This document shows positions 17,364 to 26,230 of a DNA stretch of 64,000 nt, piece after piece. Position 1 is the first letter of the stretch. Every line of letters begins with the position of its first letter. The translations under genes and the position numbers were made by a program. Source of the stretch: Gammaproteobacteria bacterium (lineage in GTDB: Bacteria; Pseudomonadota; Gammaproteobacteria; Steroidobacterales; Foliamicaceae); NCBI GenBank assembly GCA_009844425.1, contig VYBN01000046.1, positions 1 through 64,000 on the forward strand, read 5' to 3'. The notes below the pieces were generated by a model, which was not told where the DNA came from, ran no database searches, and worked only from the letters and a program-made list of their open reading frames with translations.

Positions 17364-17424
17364 GGGAGGGCGGGACGCTGCGAGGGACATGCCCTCGCTC
17401 CCAGGGAGTCCTCGCTCCCAGGAG
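17364..17424. repeat. Twin-hairpin REP-like repeat, copy 1
   Basis: Starts one base after the stop at 17362 and ends just before the opposing stop at 17426. It includes the hairpin CGAGGGACATGCCCTCG (17381-17397) and CTCCCAGG ends. Confidence 0.75.
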
Positions 17425-17425
17425 A

Positions 17426-18373
17426 CTAGACGCGGTCGTCGTATTTGCTCAGGACGTGCTTGTGGAGGAGGTCGGGGATGCGGTCGATGGAGTGGACCTT
17501 GCGGCCCTCGACGGCCCACAGCAACTGGGTCTGGTCGGGCTTTTCGACGCCCAGCCAGGGACGTTCCCAGGCGCGCATGAGTCCGGTGAAGTTGTAGCGC
17601 GTTTCCACCAGCGGCTGATCGGGGTCGATGAGTTGCGCGTAGTTCGTGGTCCACCAAGAGGAATCGGCCCGGGGCTGGTAATCGCCCTCGCCCTGGAACA
17701 GGCCGGCCAGCACGAACGCGACCTCGTCGCCGAAGCGCACGTAGGGCGTGTCCGGCTTCTCCTCGGGGTTGTAGAACTCGGCGATGTCGATGTCGCGGCC
17801 GCCGCCCATGGGGTGCAGCAGGTAGTTCATCGCGAAGATCGAATCCTCGACGGTGATTGTCTCGCCGGTGTAGGGGTTCTCGAGCGTCTCGACCGGTTCG
17901 AAGGTGTAGGGGTCCAGGATCGTTCCGGTATATAGCGCGCGCTGGATCATCGAGCCTTCGCGGGCGTCCTCGAACTCGCCGGTGGTCGCCTTCTGAAGCT
18001 GCCAGGTCCAGATGCCGCAATGTCCGAACACCGGGTGCGACGGCTGGCCCTGGGGGCAGATGTAGGCGCGCGAGAACATCGGTACGTAGGTCTTCACGCC
18101 GGCCAGGTTGTTGGTGGCCTTGATCTTCGCGTACCAGGCGTCGCTCGGGTCGGTGAGGTCGAGCGGGCGGTCGAACTCCACGACGGCCGGCTCGGCGTCG
18201 AGGGACGACCGCGGCAGGCCGTTGGGGAGCAGGTCGCTTGCGTCGTCCTGAGCCAGCGCCATCTCCGAGCGGACCAGGCCGGCCAGCGCGGTCATGCCGG
18301 CGATTGCGCTGAGCGAACGCACGACGTCGCGCCGCTGTTCGTCGATTTCGAGGTTGTCGTCGTGGTCACTCAT
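17426..18373 (-). CDS. Exported DUF1838-family protein
   Basis: A 315-aa protein beginning MSDHDDNLEIDEQRRDVVRS with a Tat-like twin arginine, then a hydrophobic SAIAGMTALAGLV. The domain carries VKTYVPMFSRAYICP, MIQRALYTGTILDPYTFEPV and WAVEGRKVHSIDRIPDLL. ATG 18373 has GAGGA seven bases upstream, which excludes the much longer open frame. It lies in tandem with 18396-19367 (22 bases apart). Substrate unknown. Confidence 0.78.
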   Translation of the reverse strand: MSDHDDNLEIDEQRRDVVRSLSAIAGMTALAGLVRSEMALAQDDASDLLPNGLPRSSLDAEPAVVEFDRPLDLTDPSDAWYAKIKATNNLAGVKTYVPMFSRAYICPQGQPSHPVFGHCGIWTWQLQKATTGEFEDAREGSMIQRALYTGTILDPYTFEPVETLENPYTGETITVEDSIFAMNYLLHPMGGGRDIDIAEFYNPEEKPDTPYVRFGDEVAFVLAGLFQGEGDYQPRADSSWWTTNYAQLIDPDQPLVETRYNFTGLMRAWERPWLGVEKPDQTQLLWAVEGRKVHSIDRIPDLLHKHVLSKYDDRV

Positions 18374-18395
18374 GGGAAGGTCCTCATTGCGAGTG

Positions 18396-19367
18396 TCATT
18401 TCCGGGGAACGCGCTCGGGGTGCTTTTCGAGAATCCTTTCCCGCACCAGAGCGGGCAATGCGTCGATCGTGTGCACCTTGATGCCGGCCTTGCTGGTGAC
18501 GACCCGGGTGGGGTCGTGGACGCCCAGGCCGGTCCAGGCATAAAGCGCCGCGTAGGACGACGCGGTGAACGAGTAGTGGGCGTGGAGCCGCCGATGCGCG
18601 GGGTCCATCAGCTCCGCGTGATTGACCCGCCACACAGACGTGTCCATGCGGGGCGGGCGCGATTCGCTGGGCTCGAAGAGGGCGATGTTGGTGAGGTGCA
18701 CGTCCTCGCCGAAGCGGTACCAGCGGAGGTCTTCGCTGAGCGTGGGGTCGTGCGGGATCGGGGCGAGGTCCATCGGAATGCTCAGCGCAAACTGCGTGGG
18801 AGCGAGCGTGAGCTGCCGGTTCATGGCCGGCACGTCGATCGCGTCCACGGTTTGCAGCGTGGCGGCATCGAGGAAGACCCGCGTGTACGAGCCGTGCAGC
18901 ATCAGCTTGCCCTGCTCGTATTCTTCGCGGAACTCCGGGCCGCCGGTCGTGAGGAAGGACACGTTCAGTTCGAGCTCGTTGACGAGCGGGTAGGGCGTCG
19001 CGTCCGGCGGCATGACGAAATGCCGGGTCATGTAGGCGCTGTAGGCGTAGTCGGCGTTGAGGCTGAACATGGTCTTCATGCGGGCCAGCCTCAGGCCCTC
19101 CGGGGTGTCGAGGTCCAGCGCGCCGGGCTGCTCGAGCGTGGCGAGCGGCTCTTCGAGCGCTTCAGGCGGCAATGCATGTTTGAAGCCCGCCGGCGTATAG
19201 GCCTCGGAAGCGGCCGGCTGGGGAGCGTCGCCCTCGCCGCGGGCGAAAGCGGCGCCGCTCAGCAATCCGCTCATCGCGACGAGCAGGGTTCGCCGGTTGA
19301 TCTCGCTTCTCGCAGGGTGGGTCACGGGTGCTGCTTTTCGATGCTCGGGCGTGCGGTGGGCCTCCAT
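18396..19367 (-). CDS. Exported DUF1838-family protein, divergent member
   Basis: About 323 aa with NRRTLLVAMSGLLSGAAFARG as a Tat-like signal. It shares with the previous gene the general pattern GKLMLHGSYTRVFLDAATLQTVDAIDVP and the ending GIKVHTIDALPALVRERIL, comparable to GRKVHSIDRIPDLL. The start is uncertain: ATG 19367 is used, and a GTG at 19325 would also keep the signal. It is probably one transcript with 17426-18373. Confidence 0.7.
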   Translation of the reverse strand: MEAHRTPEHRKAAPVTHPARSEINRRTLLVAMSGLLSGAAFARGEGDAPQPAASEAYTPAGFKHALPPEALEEPLATLEQPGALDLDTPEGLRLARMKTMFSLNADYAYSAYMTRHFVMPPDATPYPLVNELELNVSFLTTGGPEFREEYEQGKLMLHGSYTRVFLDAATLQTVDAIDVPAMNRQLTLAPTQFALSIPMDLAPIPHDPTLSEDLRWYRFGEDVHLTNIALFEPSESRPPRMDTSVWRVNHAELMDPAHRRLHAHYSFTASSYAALYAWTGLGVHDPTRVVTSKAGIKVHTIDALPALVRERILEKHPERVPRK

Positions 19368-19488
19368 CGTATCGTGGCACGGGAATCCTGTCGCATAAAA
19401 CCTGCTTATCGGTGAATGTCGATTCGGCATTTTGCGGAGCGCGCCGGCTTGGCCGACAATGAACGCGGGCTTGAGGCTGGAGGGCGCC

Positions 19489-20400
19489 ATGCGTTACCTG
19501 CTGGGATTTCTGTTGGCGGTTTTGTCGTTCGGGGCACACGCGGATTCGCCTACGACCGGGACGATCGAGGGCGGCGGGGGGCTGCCGATCGCGGTCACGA
19601 CCAACGGTCCCGCCGACGCGCCTCGAATGGTGTTCGTGCACGGCTTTCTCGGCAGCACGCTCAACTGGAAGAAGCAACTGGAATCGGACCTCGCCGACAA
19701 GTTTCACCTGACGGCGCTGGACATGCGAGGGCACGGCGCTTCGGCCAAGCCTTGGCAGGCCGAGCACTACCTGGACATGCAGCTATGGGCCGATGACATC
19801 AAGGCGGCGCTGGAGGCCGGCGGCTCAGACGGCGGCGCCGGCGCGGGCAAGCCGCTGCTCGTCGCCTGGTCGTACGGCGGTCATTTCGTGCTCGACTACG
19901 TGCGCTACTACGGGACCGATGCGATCGGCGGCATCGTGTTCGTGAGCAGCAACGCGGGGTTCGTGCCCCGGCCGGTATCGCCGATGACGCCGGAACGCGA
20001 ACAGCAGATCGCCCGCTCGACTTCGCCGAACGCGGCGACGCTGCTGGAGTGGACGGAGGGCTACGTGGACCTGATCACGGCGGGAGGCGAGCCGTCGGCG
20101 GCCGAGAAGGAAATGCTGATGGTGTCCGCGATGATGACGCCGCATTACGTGCGCGTTTTCAATCGCGAGCACCGCTCGGACAACAGCGACCTGCTCGAAG
20201 CGGTGGACGTGCCGGTGCTGTTCGTCATCGGCGGCAACGACATTCTCGCGAACCGCGAGCAGATCGAGTCGATCGCGGCCCGCCTGCCGCAGGCTGAAGT
20301 GTCCGTTTTCGCCGACTCCGGCAACATGCCGTTCTGGTTCGACGCCGCGCAGTTCAACCGGCGCATCGCGGAGTTCGCGAAGTCGCTGAACCGCCGTTAG
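19489..20400 (+). CDS. Exported alpha/beta hydrolase with altered catalytic His
   Basis: A 303-aa protein with signal peptide MRYLLGFLLAVLSFGAHA. VFVHGFLGSTLNW is the oxyanion strand, ALDMRGHGASAKP is typical, AWSYGGHFVLDYV holds the nucleophile Ser and VIGGNDILANREQ the acid. The usual SGHMPF catalytic histidine position reads SGNMPFWF (AAC codon). The enzyme may be inactive, use another His, or be a binding protein. GGAGG lies upstream of ATG 19489. Its stop overlaps the stop of the convergent GH43-like gene by four bases. Confidence 0.85.
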   Translation: MRYLLGFLLAVLSFGAHADSPTTGTIEGGGGLPIAVTTNGPADAPRMVFVHGFLGSTLNWKKQLESDLADKFHLTALDMRGHGASAKPWQAEHYLDMQLWADDIKAALEAGGSDGGAGAGKPLLVAWSYGGHFVLDYVRYYGTDAIGGIVFVSSNAGFVPRPVSPMTPEREQQIARSTSPNAATLLEWTEGYVDLITAGGEPSAAEKEMLMVSAMMTPHYVRVFNREHRSDNSDLLEAVDVPVLFVIGGNDILANREQIESIAARLPQAEVSVFADSGNMPFWFDAAQFNRRIAEFAKSLNRR

Positions 20401-21551
20401 GTTCGCACGCGCCGGAAGTCGGTCAGCCTGCCGGTCTCGCTGATCGCGAGGCCGATCCCGCGGGTGGGCTCGATCGTGTTCAGGATGTGCGCGAAGCCGT
20501 AGTAGTAGAGGAACAGGCGGCCGTCGTCGTGCGGCACGAGCTGCGGGTAGGCGACGCCACCGCTGTCGAAGTTGTTGATCGGGCCCATGTGCAGGATGGG
20601 ATCGTCGTACTTGCGGTGCCAGAGCAGCCCGTCGTCCGATTCCGCGGCGCCGATCACGCGCGGATAGCGCGGCAGGCGTGCGTCCAGCGCGGTGTAGAGC
20701 ATCAGCCAGCGACGCCCGCCAGGATCCGGGTTCGGCAGGATGTGGCGGGTGTTCGATCCGCCCAGCTCCCAGCGCGCCGGGTCGTCGCTCCACTCGATGT
20801 TGCCGAGAACCCGCCAGTTCACGAGGTCCGTTGACTCCGCGACTTTCGTTTCCCAATAGACGATCCGCGGCGATAGCGTCGTGTAGTACATCAGGAAGCG
20901 GTCGCCGTCGTGGATGCCGTTGGGGAAGGCGCCGTAGATGTTGTCGCCGATGTCCACCGATGCGCCGCCGGTCGCGGCGCCGCGAATCCGCGTCCAGTTG
21001 ATGCCGTCCTTGCTGCGGGCGACGCCCGGGCGGCAGCGGTAGCCCTTGAACTGGTAGCCCTCCGGCACCGGGTATCCGCCCAGTTCCGTGGGCGTGGTGC
21101 TGTCGCCGCCGAAATACCAGAGCAGCCACTCGTCTTCGTGCCGCAGGATGTCGCCGCTGCCGATATGCGTGGAATCGAAATCCTCCGGGTTGCTGCTCCA
21201 GTCCATGATCGCGCCGCCCGTCAGATGGCCCTTGTAGCGTTCCCAGGAGATGCCGTCGGCGGACTTGGCCAACGCGATCCGGCCGGTGCCGAACGCGGGG
21301 GCCACGCCCTCGGGGTAGTTGTTGTCGCGGGCGTAGTACCACATCCACCAGGCCTGGTCCTCGTCGTTCCAGCGGACCGTCGCCCCACCGTTCTTGGCCT
21401 CGTCGCACCAGCCGGGCGGTCCCTTGCCGAGGATCAGCCCGGGGTCGGACTTCGTTGAGGCCTGTGCCCACGCCCCGGGCCAGCTTCCCGGCAGCACGAC
21501 GCCAGCCGCGCCGATTCCCTGAACCAATTGCCTGCGTGTTATCCGGTGCAT
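20397..21551 (-). CDS. Tat-exported GH43-like five-bladed propeller protein
   Basis: A 384-aa protein with a twin-arginine signal (ITRRQLVQGIGAAGVVLPG). It then has repeated blades of the GH32/43/68 type: WWMWYYARDN, GRIALAKSADGISWERYKG, WLLWYFGGDS, GVARSKDGINWTRI, FLMYYTTLSP, VAESTDLVNW. The DGISW and DGINW repeats are typical of glycoside hydrolase family 43-like propellers. Whether it cleaves glycans cannot be shown here. GGGAGA precedes ATG 21551. Confidence 0.72.
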   Translation of the reverse strand: MHRITRRQLVQGIGAAGVVLPGSWPGAWAQASTKSDPGLILGKGPPGWCDEAKNGGATVRWNDEDQAWWMWYYARDNNYPEGVAPAFGTGRIALAKSADGISWERYKGHLTGGAIMDWSSNPEDFDSTHIGSGDILRHEDEWLLWYFGGDSTTPTELGGYPVPEGYQFKGYRCRPGVARSKDGINWTRIRGAATGGASVDIGDNIYGAFPNGIHDGDRFLMYYTTLSPRIVYWETKVAESTDLVNWRVLGNIEWSDDPARWELGGSNTRHILPNPDPGGRRWLMLYTALDARLPRYPRVIGAAESDDGLLWHRKYDDPILHMGPINNFDSGGVAYPQLVPHDDGRLFLYYYGFAHILNTIEPTRGIGLAISETGRLTDFRRVRT

Positions 21552-21612
21552 GAATTTCTCCCACGAGTGTGCGGGCAACAATGTAGCACTAGAAGTAATC
21601 CCGGCAGGCCGA

Positions 21613-22671
21613 TCATGCGAGCGAATACCAGGTTGCACGGCCTGCGCCGTGGCGTTCGAGGTGGCCTTTGCCGGCGAGGGACCGAATATGGTCCTTTATC
21701 GTGTTCCTGCTGGCGCCGGTGGCTCTGGCCGCTTCGGCGACGGTGACCCGGCCGCGCTTCCGGGCAACTTCCAGTATCCGCAGCGATAGTTCGGGAAGGT
21801 CTCCGAGAAGTACTCGCTCACGTTCGATCTTGTGTTCCAGGCGGTCTTTGTGCCGCTTCAGCGTATCGAGAAAGTACTCGACCCAAGGCTGCCAATTCGG
21901 GCTCTCCGTTCGGATGGTTGCCTGAGTTTGACGCAATGCCAGGTAATAGGCCTCCTTGGATTGCTCGACAACGCTTTCCAGCGAAGCATAGGGGACGTAG
22001 GCGTAGCCTGCGCGCAGCAGCAAGAGCGTCGTCAGGATGCGCGAAAGTCGCCCATTGCCATCCTGAAATGGATGAATTTCAAGAAAGACAACCCCGAAGA
22101 CGGCAATCGTCAGAAGAGGGTGGGGGTTCCGGCTGTCCAGGGCGGTCCGGGTCCAGTCCACGAGTTCGGTCATCAGGCGCGGGGTATCGAACGGCGATGC
22201 CGTCCGAAATACGACGCCCAGGCTTTTGCCGGTTTCATCGAACGCCTCCACGTGATTCGGCAACTTCTTGTATTCGCCGCGATACCGCTCGTCGCGGGCG
22301 GAAAATATCAGCAGGTCGCGATGAAGCTGCTTGATATGGTTTTCCGTGAGGTCGATCGCTTTCCAGTTCGAGAATACGGTCTCCATGACCTGGGCGTAAC
22401 CGGCAACTTCCTGTTCGTCCCGATTGGCAAAGGACCTGATCCCGATACTGGACAGCAGCTTTTCGACATCGCGGTCGGTCAGGCTGGCGCCCTCTATACG
22501 GGTCGAGGAGCCAACGCTCTCGATGGTCGCCACGCGCCGCAGGCCGGTCAGCCGTTCGGGGGCGATCCGGCCGATCGCGCGCCACGCCCCCTTGAATTCG
22601 TCAATCCCGGAGATCAGTGACAGGATCTGGTTGGTGAGCTCCAGACTGGCAGTGTTGATTTTGGCATCCAT
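21613..22671 (-). CDS. Fic-domain protein with winged-helix tail
   Basis: A 352-aa protein. The Fic active-site motif HPFQDGNGRLSR (near residue 200) is complete, and the inhibitory helix motif SSTRIEG (near residue 56) is N-terminal, a class II layout. Fic enzymes transfer AMP or other phosphates from nucleotides to proteins. The C-terminus (RGRVTVAEAARATGASRNTIKDHIRSLAGKG) is a winged helix. The regulator and target are not encoded nearby. The glutamate in the inhibitory motif suggests auto-inhibition. Confidence 0.92.
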   Translation of the reverse strand: MDAKINTASLELTNQILSLISGIDEFKGAWRAIGRIAPERLTGLRRVATIESVGSSTRIEGASLTDRDVEKLLSSIGIRSFANRDEQEVAGYAQVMETVFSNWKAIDLTENHIKQLHRDLLIFSARDERYRGEYKKLPNHVEAFDETGKSLGVVFRTASPFDTPRLMTELVDWTRTALDSRNPHPLLTIAVFGVVFLEIHPFQDGNGRLSRILTTLLLLRAGYAYVPYASLESVVEQSKEAYYLALRQTQATIRTESPNWQPWVEYFLDTLKRHKDRLEHKIERERVLLGDLPELSLRILEVARKRGRVTVAEAARATGASRNTIKDHIRSLAGKGHLERHGAGRATWYSLA

Positions 22672-22755
22672 TTATCCATCCAATTTCATCCATTTTCAGG
22701 ATGCCACGTTTACATCCGTTTGTCCACCCGATTCCATCCGATTCAGCGGCTATCT

Positions 22756-22823
22756 CCGGGAGCGAGGGCACGTCCCTCGCGGCGTCTCGCCTTCGGTGAG
22801 GGCGGGACGCCCTCGCTCCCAGG
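22756..22823. repeat. Twin-hairpin REP-like repeat, copy 2
   Basis: Ends CTCCCAGG one base before the gloB stop (22825). Three stem units are readable: GAGGGCACGTCCCTC, a GGCGTCTCGCC-type unit, and GAGGGCGGGACGCCCTC. Confidence 0.8.
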
Positions 22824-22824
22824 A

Positions 22825-23595
22825 CTAGAAGCGGTCCTTGCGGCGGCGGACTTCGGCGAAAACTTCGACGTCGTCTGCGTCTTCCATGCCGAGTTGCACG
22901 CGGATGCCCTGGCTGTCCGGCCGCAGGAAGGGGTTGGTGCGCTTTTCCTGGTGCATGGTGGTGGGGACGGTCGGGCGTCCCTCGGCGCGCAGCCGTTCCA
23001 CCTTTTCCATTCGCTGGACCAGCGCCTCGTTGTCCGGGTCCACGGTGAGCGCGAAGCGGCCGTTGGTGCGCGTGTATTCGTGCGCGCAGTAGATGCGCGT
23101 GCGGCCGGGCCAGTTCATCAGCTTCTGCAGCGAGTCCCACATCTGCCCGGGCGAGCCCTCGAACAACCGGCCGCAGCCCATGGCGAACAGGGTGTCGCCG
23201 ACGAAGGCCACGTCCTCGTCGGGGAAGTAATAGACGATGTGACCGCTGGTGTGGCCGGGAGTGTCGTAAACGAGGGCTGCTGCATTGCCGAATTCGAGTG
23301 TTTCGCCGTCGCCGACCTGGAGGTCGATGCCCGGGATGCGCGCGGCGTCGGCGCTGGGGCCGACGATGATGCAGCCGGTGCGTTCCTTCAGCCACAGGTT
23401 GCCGCCGGCGTGGTCGGGATGGTGGTGGGTGTTGAGGATGTGCGTGAGGCGCCAGCCCTTGCGCTTGAGCTCGCGGTGGATGACCTTGGCGTCGGGCGTG
23501 TCGATGGTCGCGGTCAGGCCGGACAGGCGTTCGTGGATCAGGAAGCCGTAGTTGTCCGACAGGCACGGAAACTGGTGGATCTGCAGCAGCGCCAC
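22825..23595 (-). CDS. gloB: Hydroxyacylglutathione hydrolase (glyoxalase II)
   Basis: A 256-aa metallo-beta-lactamase-fold enzyme that hydrolyses S-lactoylglutathione to lactate and glutathione in methylglyoxal detoxification. The metal motif THHHPDHAGG is present, with DTPGHTSGHIVYY, FVGDTLFAMGCGRLFEG and CAHEYTRTNGRFA. Length is typical. The start is a GTG overlapping the moaB stop by one base (TAGTG), so the two are translationally coupled. The conserved glutathione-binding C-terminal region (KRTNPFLRPD) is intact. Confidence 0.95.
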   Translation of the reverse strand: MALLQIHQFPCLSDNYGFLIHERLSGLTATIDTPDAKVIHRELKRKGWRLTHILNTHHHPDHAGGNLWLKERTGCIIVGPSADAARIPGIDLQVGDGETLEFGNAAALVYDTPGHTSGHIVYYFPDEDVAFVGDTLFAMGCGRLFEGSPGQMWDSLQKLMNWPGRTRIYCAHEYTRTNGRFALTVDPDNEALVQRMEKVERLRAEGRPTVPTTMHQEKRTNPFLRPDSQGIRVQLGMEDADDVEVFAEVRRRKDRF

Positions 23596-24119
23596 TAGGT
23601 TTCTCTTAAGCGGGGCCTGAGCTCGGCCAGGTTGCAGGGGCGGGTGCGGGTGTCGAGCTGCGCCTCGATGAGCTTGTCCCAGCCGGTGGCCACGGCGTTG
23701 CGCGAGCCGGGCAGGCAGAACACGAAGGTGCCGTTGGCCAGCCCCGCCAGGCAGCGCGATTGCAGCGTGGAGGTGCCGATGTCCTCGTACGACAGCACCC
23801 GGAACATTTCGCCGAAGCCCTCGATCTGCTTGTCCAGCAGCGGTTCGACCGCCTCGGGCGTGCCGTCGCGCCCGGTCAGGCCCGTGCCGCCGGTGGTAAT
23901 GACCGCATCGACGTCTTCATCGGCGATCCACTGGGACACGACGGCTCTGATGCGGTACCGGTGGTCCTGCTCCAGCAGCCGCTCGTGCAACTTGTGCCCT
24001 GCGCTGCCGATGCGCTCCGCGAGCAGCGCGCCCGAGTCGTCCGTTTCCAGCGTCCGGCTGTCCGAAATCGTCAGCACCGCAACATTCAACGGCAAAAATG
24101 TGTCTGACTTCTCGCTCAC
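23595..24119 (-). CDS. moaB: Molybdenum cofactor biosynthesis protein MoaB/Mog type
   Basis: A 174-aa MoaB/Mog-fold protein that adenylylates molybdopterin or assists that step. Motifs: NVAVLTISDSRTLETDDSG, DAVITTGGTGLTGRDGTPEAV, EMFRVLSYEDIGTSTLQSR and FCLPGSRNAV. It probably feeds molybdenum enzymes such as the CoxL-type hydroxylase at 46835. moeA lies at 28215. The length and complete GTG-GTGL motif support a functional protein. Confidence 0.94.
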   Translation of the reverse strand: MSEKSDTFLPLNVAVLTISDSRTLETDDSGALLAERIGSAGHKLHERLLEQDHRYRIRAVVSQWIADEDVDAVITTGGTGLTGRDGTPEAVEPLLDKQIEGFGEMFRVLSYEDIGTSTLQSRCLAGLANGTFVFCLPGSRNAVATGWDKLIEAQLDTRTRPCNLAELRPRLRET

Positions 24120-24148
24120 TCGTTGTGCGCTCCGGGTTTACGGAGATT

Positions 24149-24769
24149 CTAAGTCAGGCGGGATCGCTGCGCTTGCTTCGGGTCGCTATAGGCCACCTTT
24201 GCTTCCCATGCAGCGTATGCGTCGTTCTCCATTTCCTCGGAGGTGCGCAAAAGGTCTTCCCCGATGTTCAGTTGCCTGCATAACCGGTTCATTGCCGCCT
24301 CATGCGTCTCGACTTCTCCATCGGCCAGAATGTGATTGACCTTCCTGCCCAGGGCAACCAGCTCGCGGGTGACCAATAGGGTTCGATGGCAGTTGAGCGG
24401 GTCCTTTTCCGCGCACATCAGCGCAATGCGCATCTGCTCGCTTCCGTCCAGCACGCGCTTGAGTCCGGAGCGGAAAAGGCGGGTCGCGGCCAGTTTCCGA
24501 AACTGGACGCGCCCGTTCTCATAGCAGTCCGGATCGGTGCTTCTGGCGCCCAGTTCCTTGCCGAGAAATACGTACGCAATTCCGCTTGCCTTCAGCGACT
24601 CCTTCAGCGTTTCCCGATTGAATTGCGGATGCCTGCGGCTGTAGGGCATCGACCGCACATCGGCCACGGCCTCCACGCCGTGCCGTGCAAGCAAGTCCAC
24701 GAACCGCGCCACTTCATGCGCCGAATGACCTACCGTAAAGATCCCCTTTTCCCGTTCCATTTTCGTCAC
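24149..24769 (-). CDS. DUF488-family protein
   Basis: A 206-aa protein with the DUF488 features: TVGHSAHEVARFVDLLARHGVEAVADVRSMPYSRRHPQF near the N-terminus and MCAEKDPLNCHRTLL, the paired-cysteine and CHR motif. DUF488 proteins are widespread and of unproven activity. ATG 24760 (MEREKG) is an alternative start. It faces away from the transaminase gene. Confidence 0.88.
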   Translation of the reverse strand: MTKMEREKGIFTVGHSAHEVARFVDLLARHGVEAVADVRSMPYSRRHPQFNRETLKESLKASGIAYVFLGKELGARSTDPDCYENGRVQFRKLAATRLFRSGLKRVLDGSEQMRIALMCAEKDPLNCHRTLLVTRELVALGRKVNHILADGEVETHEAAMNRLCRQLNIGEDLLRTSEEMENDAYAAWEAKVAYSDPKQAQRSRLT

Positions 24770-24825
24770 ATTGCAGGCGTAATTCGGATTGCCCGCATCC
24801 CTGCCATGCTGGTAGTGTACCCAGC

Positions 24826-26160
24826 ATGGATACGAGCAAGAGTGTGATGACGGACCTGCCGGATTTGCAGGCGTACTGGATGCCGTTTACGGCCAACCGG
24901 CAGTTCAAGAGCGACCCGCGTTTCGTGGTGGACGCCGAGGGCATGTATTACACGACGCACGAGGGCGAGCAGATGCTCGACGGCGTGTCGGGCATGTGGT
25001 GCTGCAATGCGGGTCACTGCAATCCGCACATCGTGACCGCGATCCAGGAGCAGGCCGAGAAGCTGGATTACTACACCGCGTTTCAGATGGGCTATCCGCG
25101 CACCTTCGAGCTGGCCAACCGGCTGGCCGGGATGGCGCCGGAGGGCCTGTCGAGCGTGTTCTTCACCAATTCCGGTTCCGAATCGGTCGATACGGCGCTG
25201 AAGATCGCGCTTGGCTGGCACCGGGTGCGCGGCGAAGGGCAGCGAGTGCGGCTGATCGGGCGCCAGAAGGGCTACCACGGCGTGGGTTTCGGCGGCATTT
25301 CAGTGGGCGGAATTTCGTCGAACCGCAAGCTGTTCGGCGCGATGCTGTCGGGCGTGGACCACCTTGGGCACACGCAGGACCTCGAGCAGCAGGCCTACAG
25401 CCGCGGACAGCCGGAGTGGGGCGCCCACCTGGCCGACGAACTCGAGGAGATCGTGGCGCTGCACGACGCCTCGACCATCGCCGCGGTGATCATTGAGCCG
25501 ATCGCCTGTTCGGGCGGCGTTCTGGTCCCGCCCACGGGCTACCTGGAACGGATTCGCGAGATCTGCGACGAGCACGGGCTGCTGCTGATCTTCGACGAGG
25601 TCATCACGGGCTTCGGGCGCACCGGCGAGGCGTTCGCTTCGCAGACTTTCGGCGTGACGCCCGACATCATCACGCTCGCCAAGGGCCTGACCAGCGGTGC
25701 GGTGCCGATGGGCGCGGTGCTGGTGCGGCGCGACATCTACGACGACTTCATGCAGGGCCCCGAGCAGCTCATCGAGTTCGCGCACGGCTACACGTATTCG
25801 GGCCACCCGCTGGCGGTGGCGGCAGCGCACGCGGCGCTGGACGTGTATCAGGACCAGGGACTGTTCGAGCGCGGCAAGGAGACCGGCAAGCTGCTGGGCG
25901 ACGCGCTGCAGGCGCTCAAGGGCAAACCCTACGTGATCGACATCCGCGATTTCGGGATGCTGGGCGCGGTGGAGCTCGAGCCGGTGCCGGACAAGCCCAC
26001 GGCCCGCGCGCAGGAGGCGTTCCGGCATTGCTTCGACAACGGTCTTCTGGTGCGCACCACGGGCGACACCATCGCGCTGTGTCCGGCGCTGATCGCGGAA
26101 GAGTCGCACATCGCCGAACTCGTGGACAAACTCGCCCGAGTCCTCGACTCGCTCGCATAG
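24826..26160 (+). CDS. Omega-amino acid:pyruvate-type class III aminotransferase
   Basis: A 444-aa PLP enzyme. MLDGVSGMWCCNAGHCNPHI is characteristic of the beta-alanine or omega-amino acid:pyruvate subgroup. FFTNSGSESVDTALKIA and LIFDEVITGFGRTG (PLP-ring Asp) are followed by TLAKGLTSGAVPMGAV, which holds the Schiff-base Lys. It moves an amino group from omega-amino acids or amines to pyruvate. It could serve amine release from the heterocycle pathway further right, but this is inference. Length is normal. Confidence 0.92.
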   Translation: MDTSKSVMTDLPDLQAYWMPFTANRQFKSDPRFVVDAEGMYYTTHEGEQMLDGVSGMWCCNAGHCNPHIVTAIQEQAEKLDYYTAFQMGYPRTFELANRLAGMAPEGLSSVFFTNSGSESVDTALKIALGWHRVRGEGQRVRLIGRQKGYHGVGFGGISVGGISSNRKLFGAMLSGVDHLGHTQDLEQQAYSRGQPEWGAHLADELEEIVALHDASTIAAVIIEPIACSGGVLVPPTGYLERIREICDEHGLLLIFDEVITGFGRTGEAFASQTFGVTPDIITLAKGLTSGAVPMGAVLVRRDIYDDFMQGPEQLIEFAHGYTYSGHPLAVAAAHAALDVYQDQGLFERGKETGKLLGDALQALKGKPYVIDIRDFGMLGAVELEPVPDKPTARAQEAFRHCFDNGLLVRTTGDTIALCPALIAEESHIAELVDKLARVLDSLA

Positions 26161-26161
26161 C

Positions 26162-26230
26162 CCTGGGAGTGGGGGCATGTCCCCCACGGCGTCCCGCCCT
26201 CCGAGAAGGCGAGACGCCTTCTCTCCCAGG
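26162..26230. repeat. Twin-hairpin REP-like repeat, copy 3
   Basis: Fills the space between two converging stop codons (26160 and 26231). It runs CCTGGGAG, the stem GTGGGGGCATGTCCCCCAC, a GGGCGTCCCGCCC-type half, GAAGGCGAGACGCCTTC and CTCCCAGG. Confidence 0.85.
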
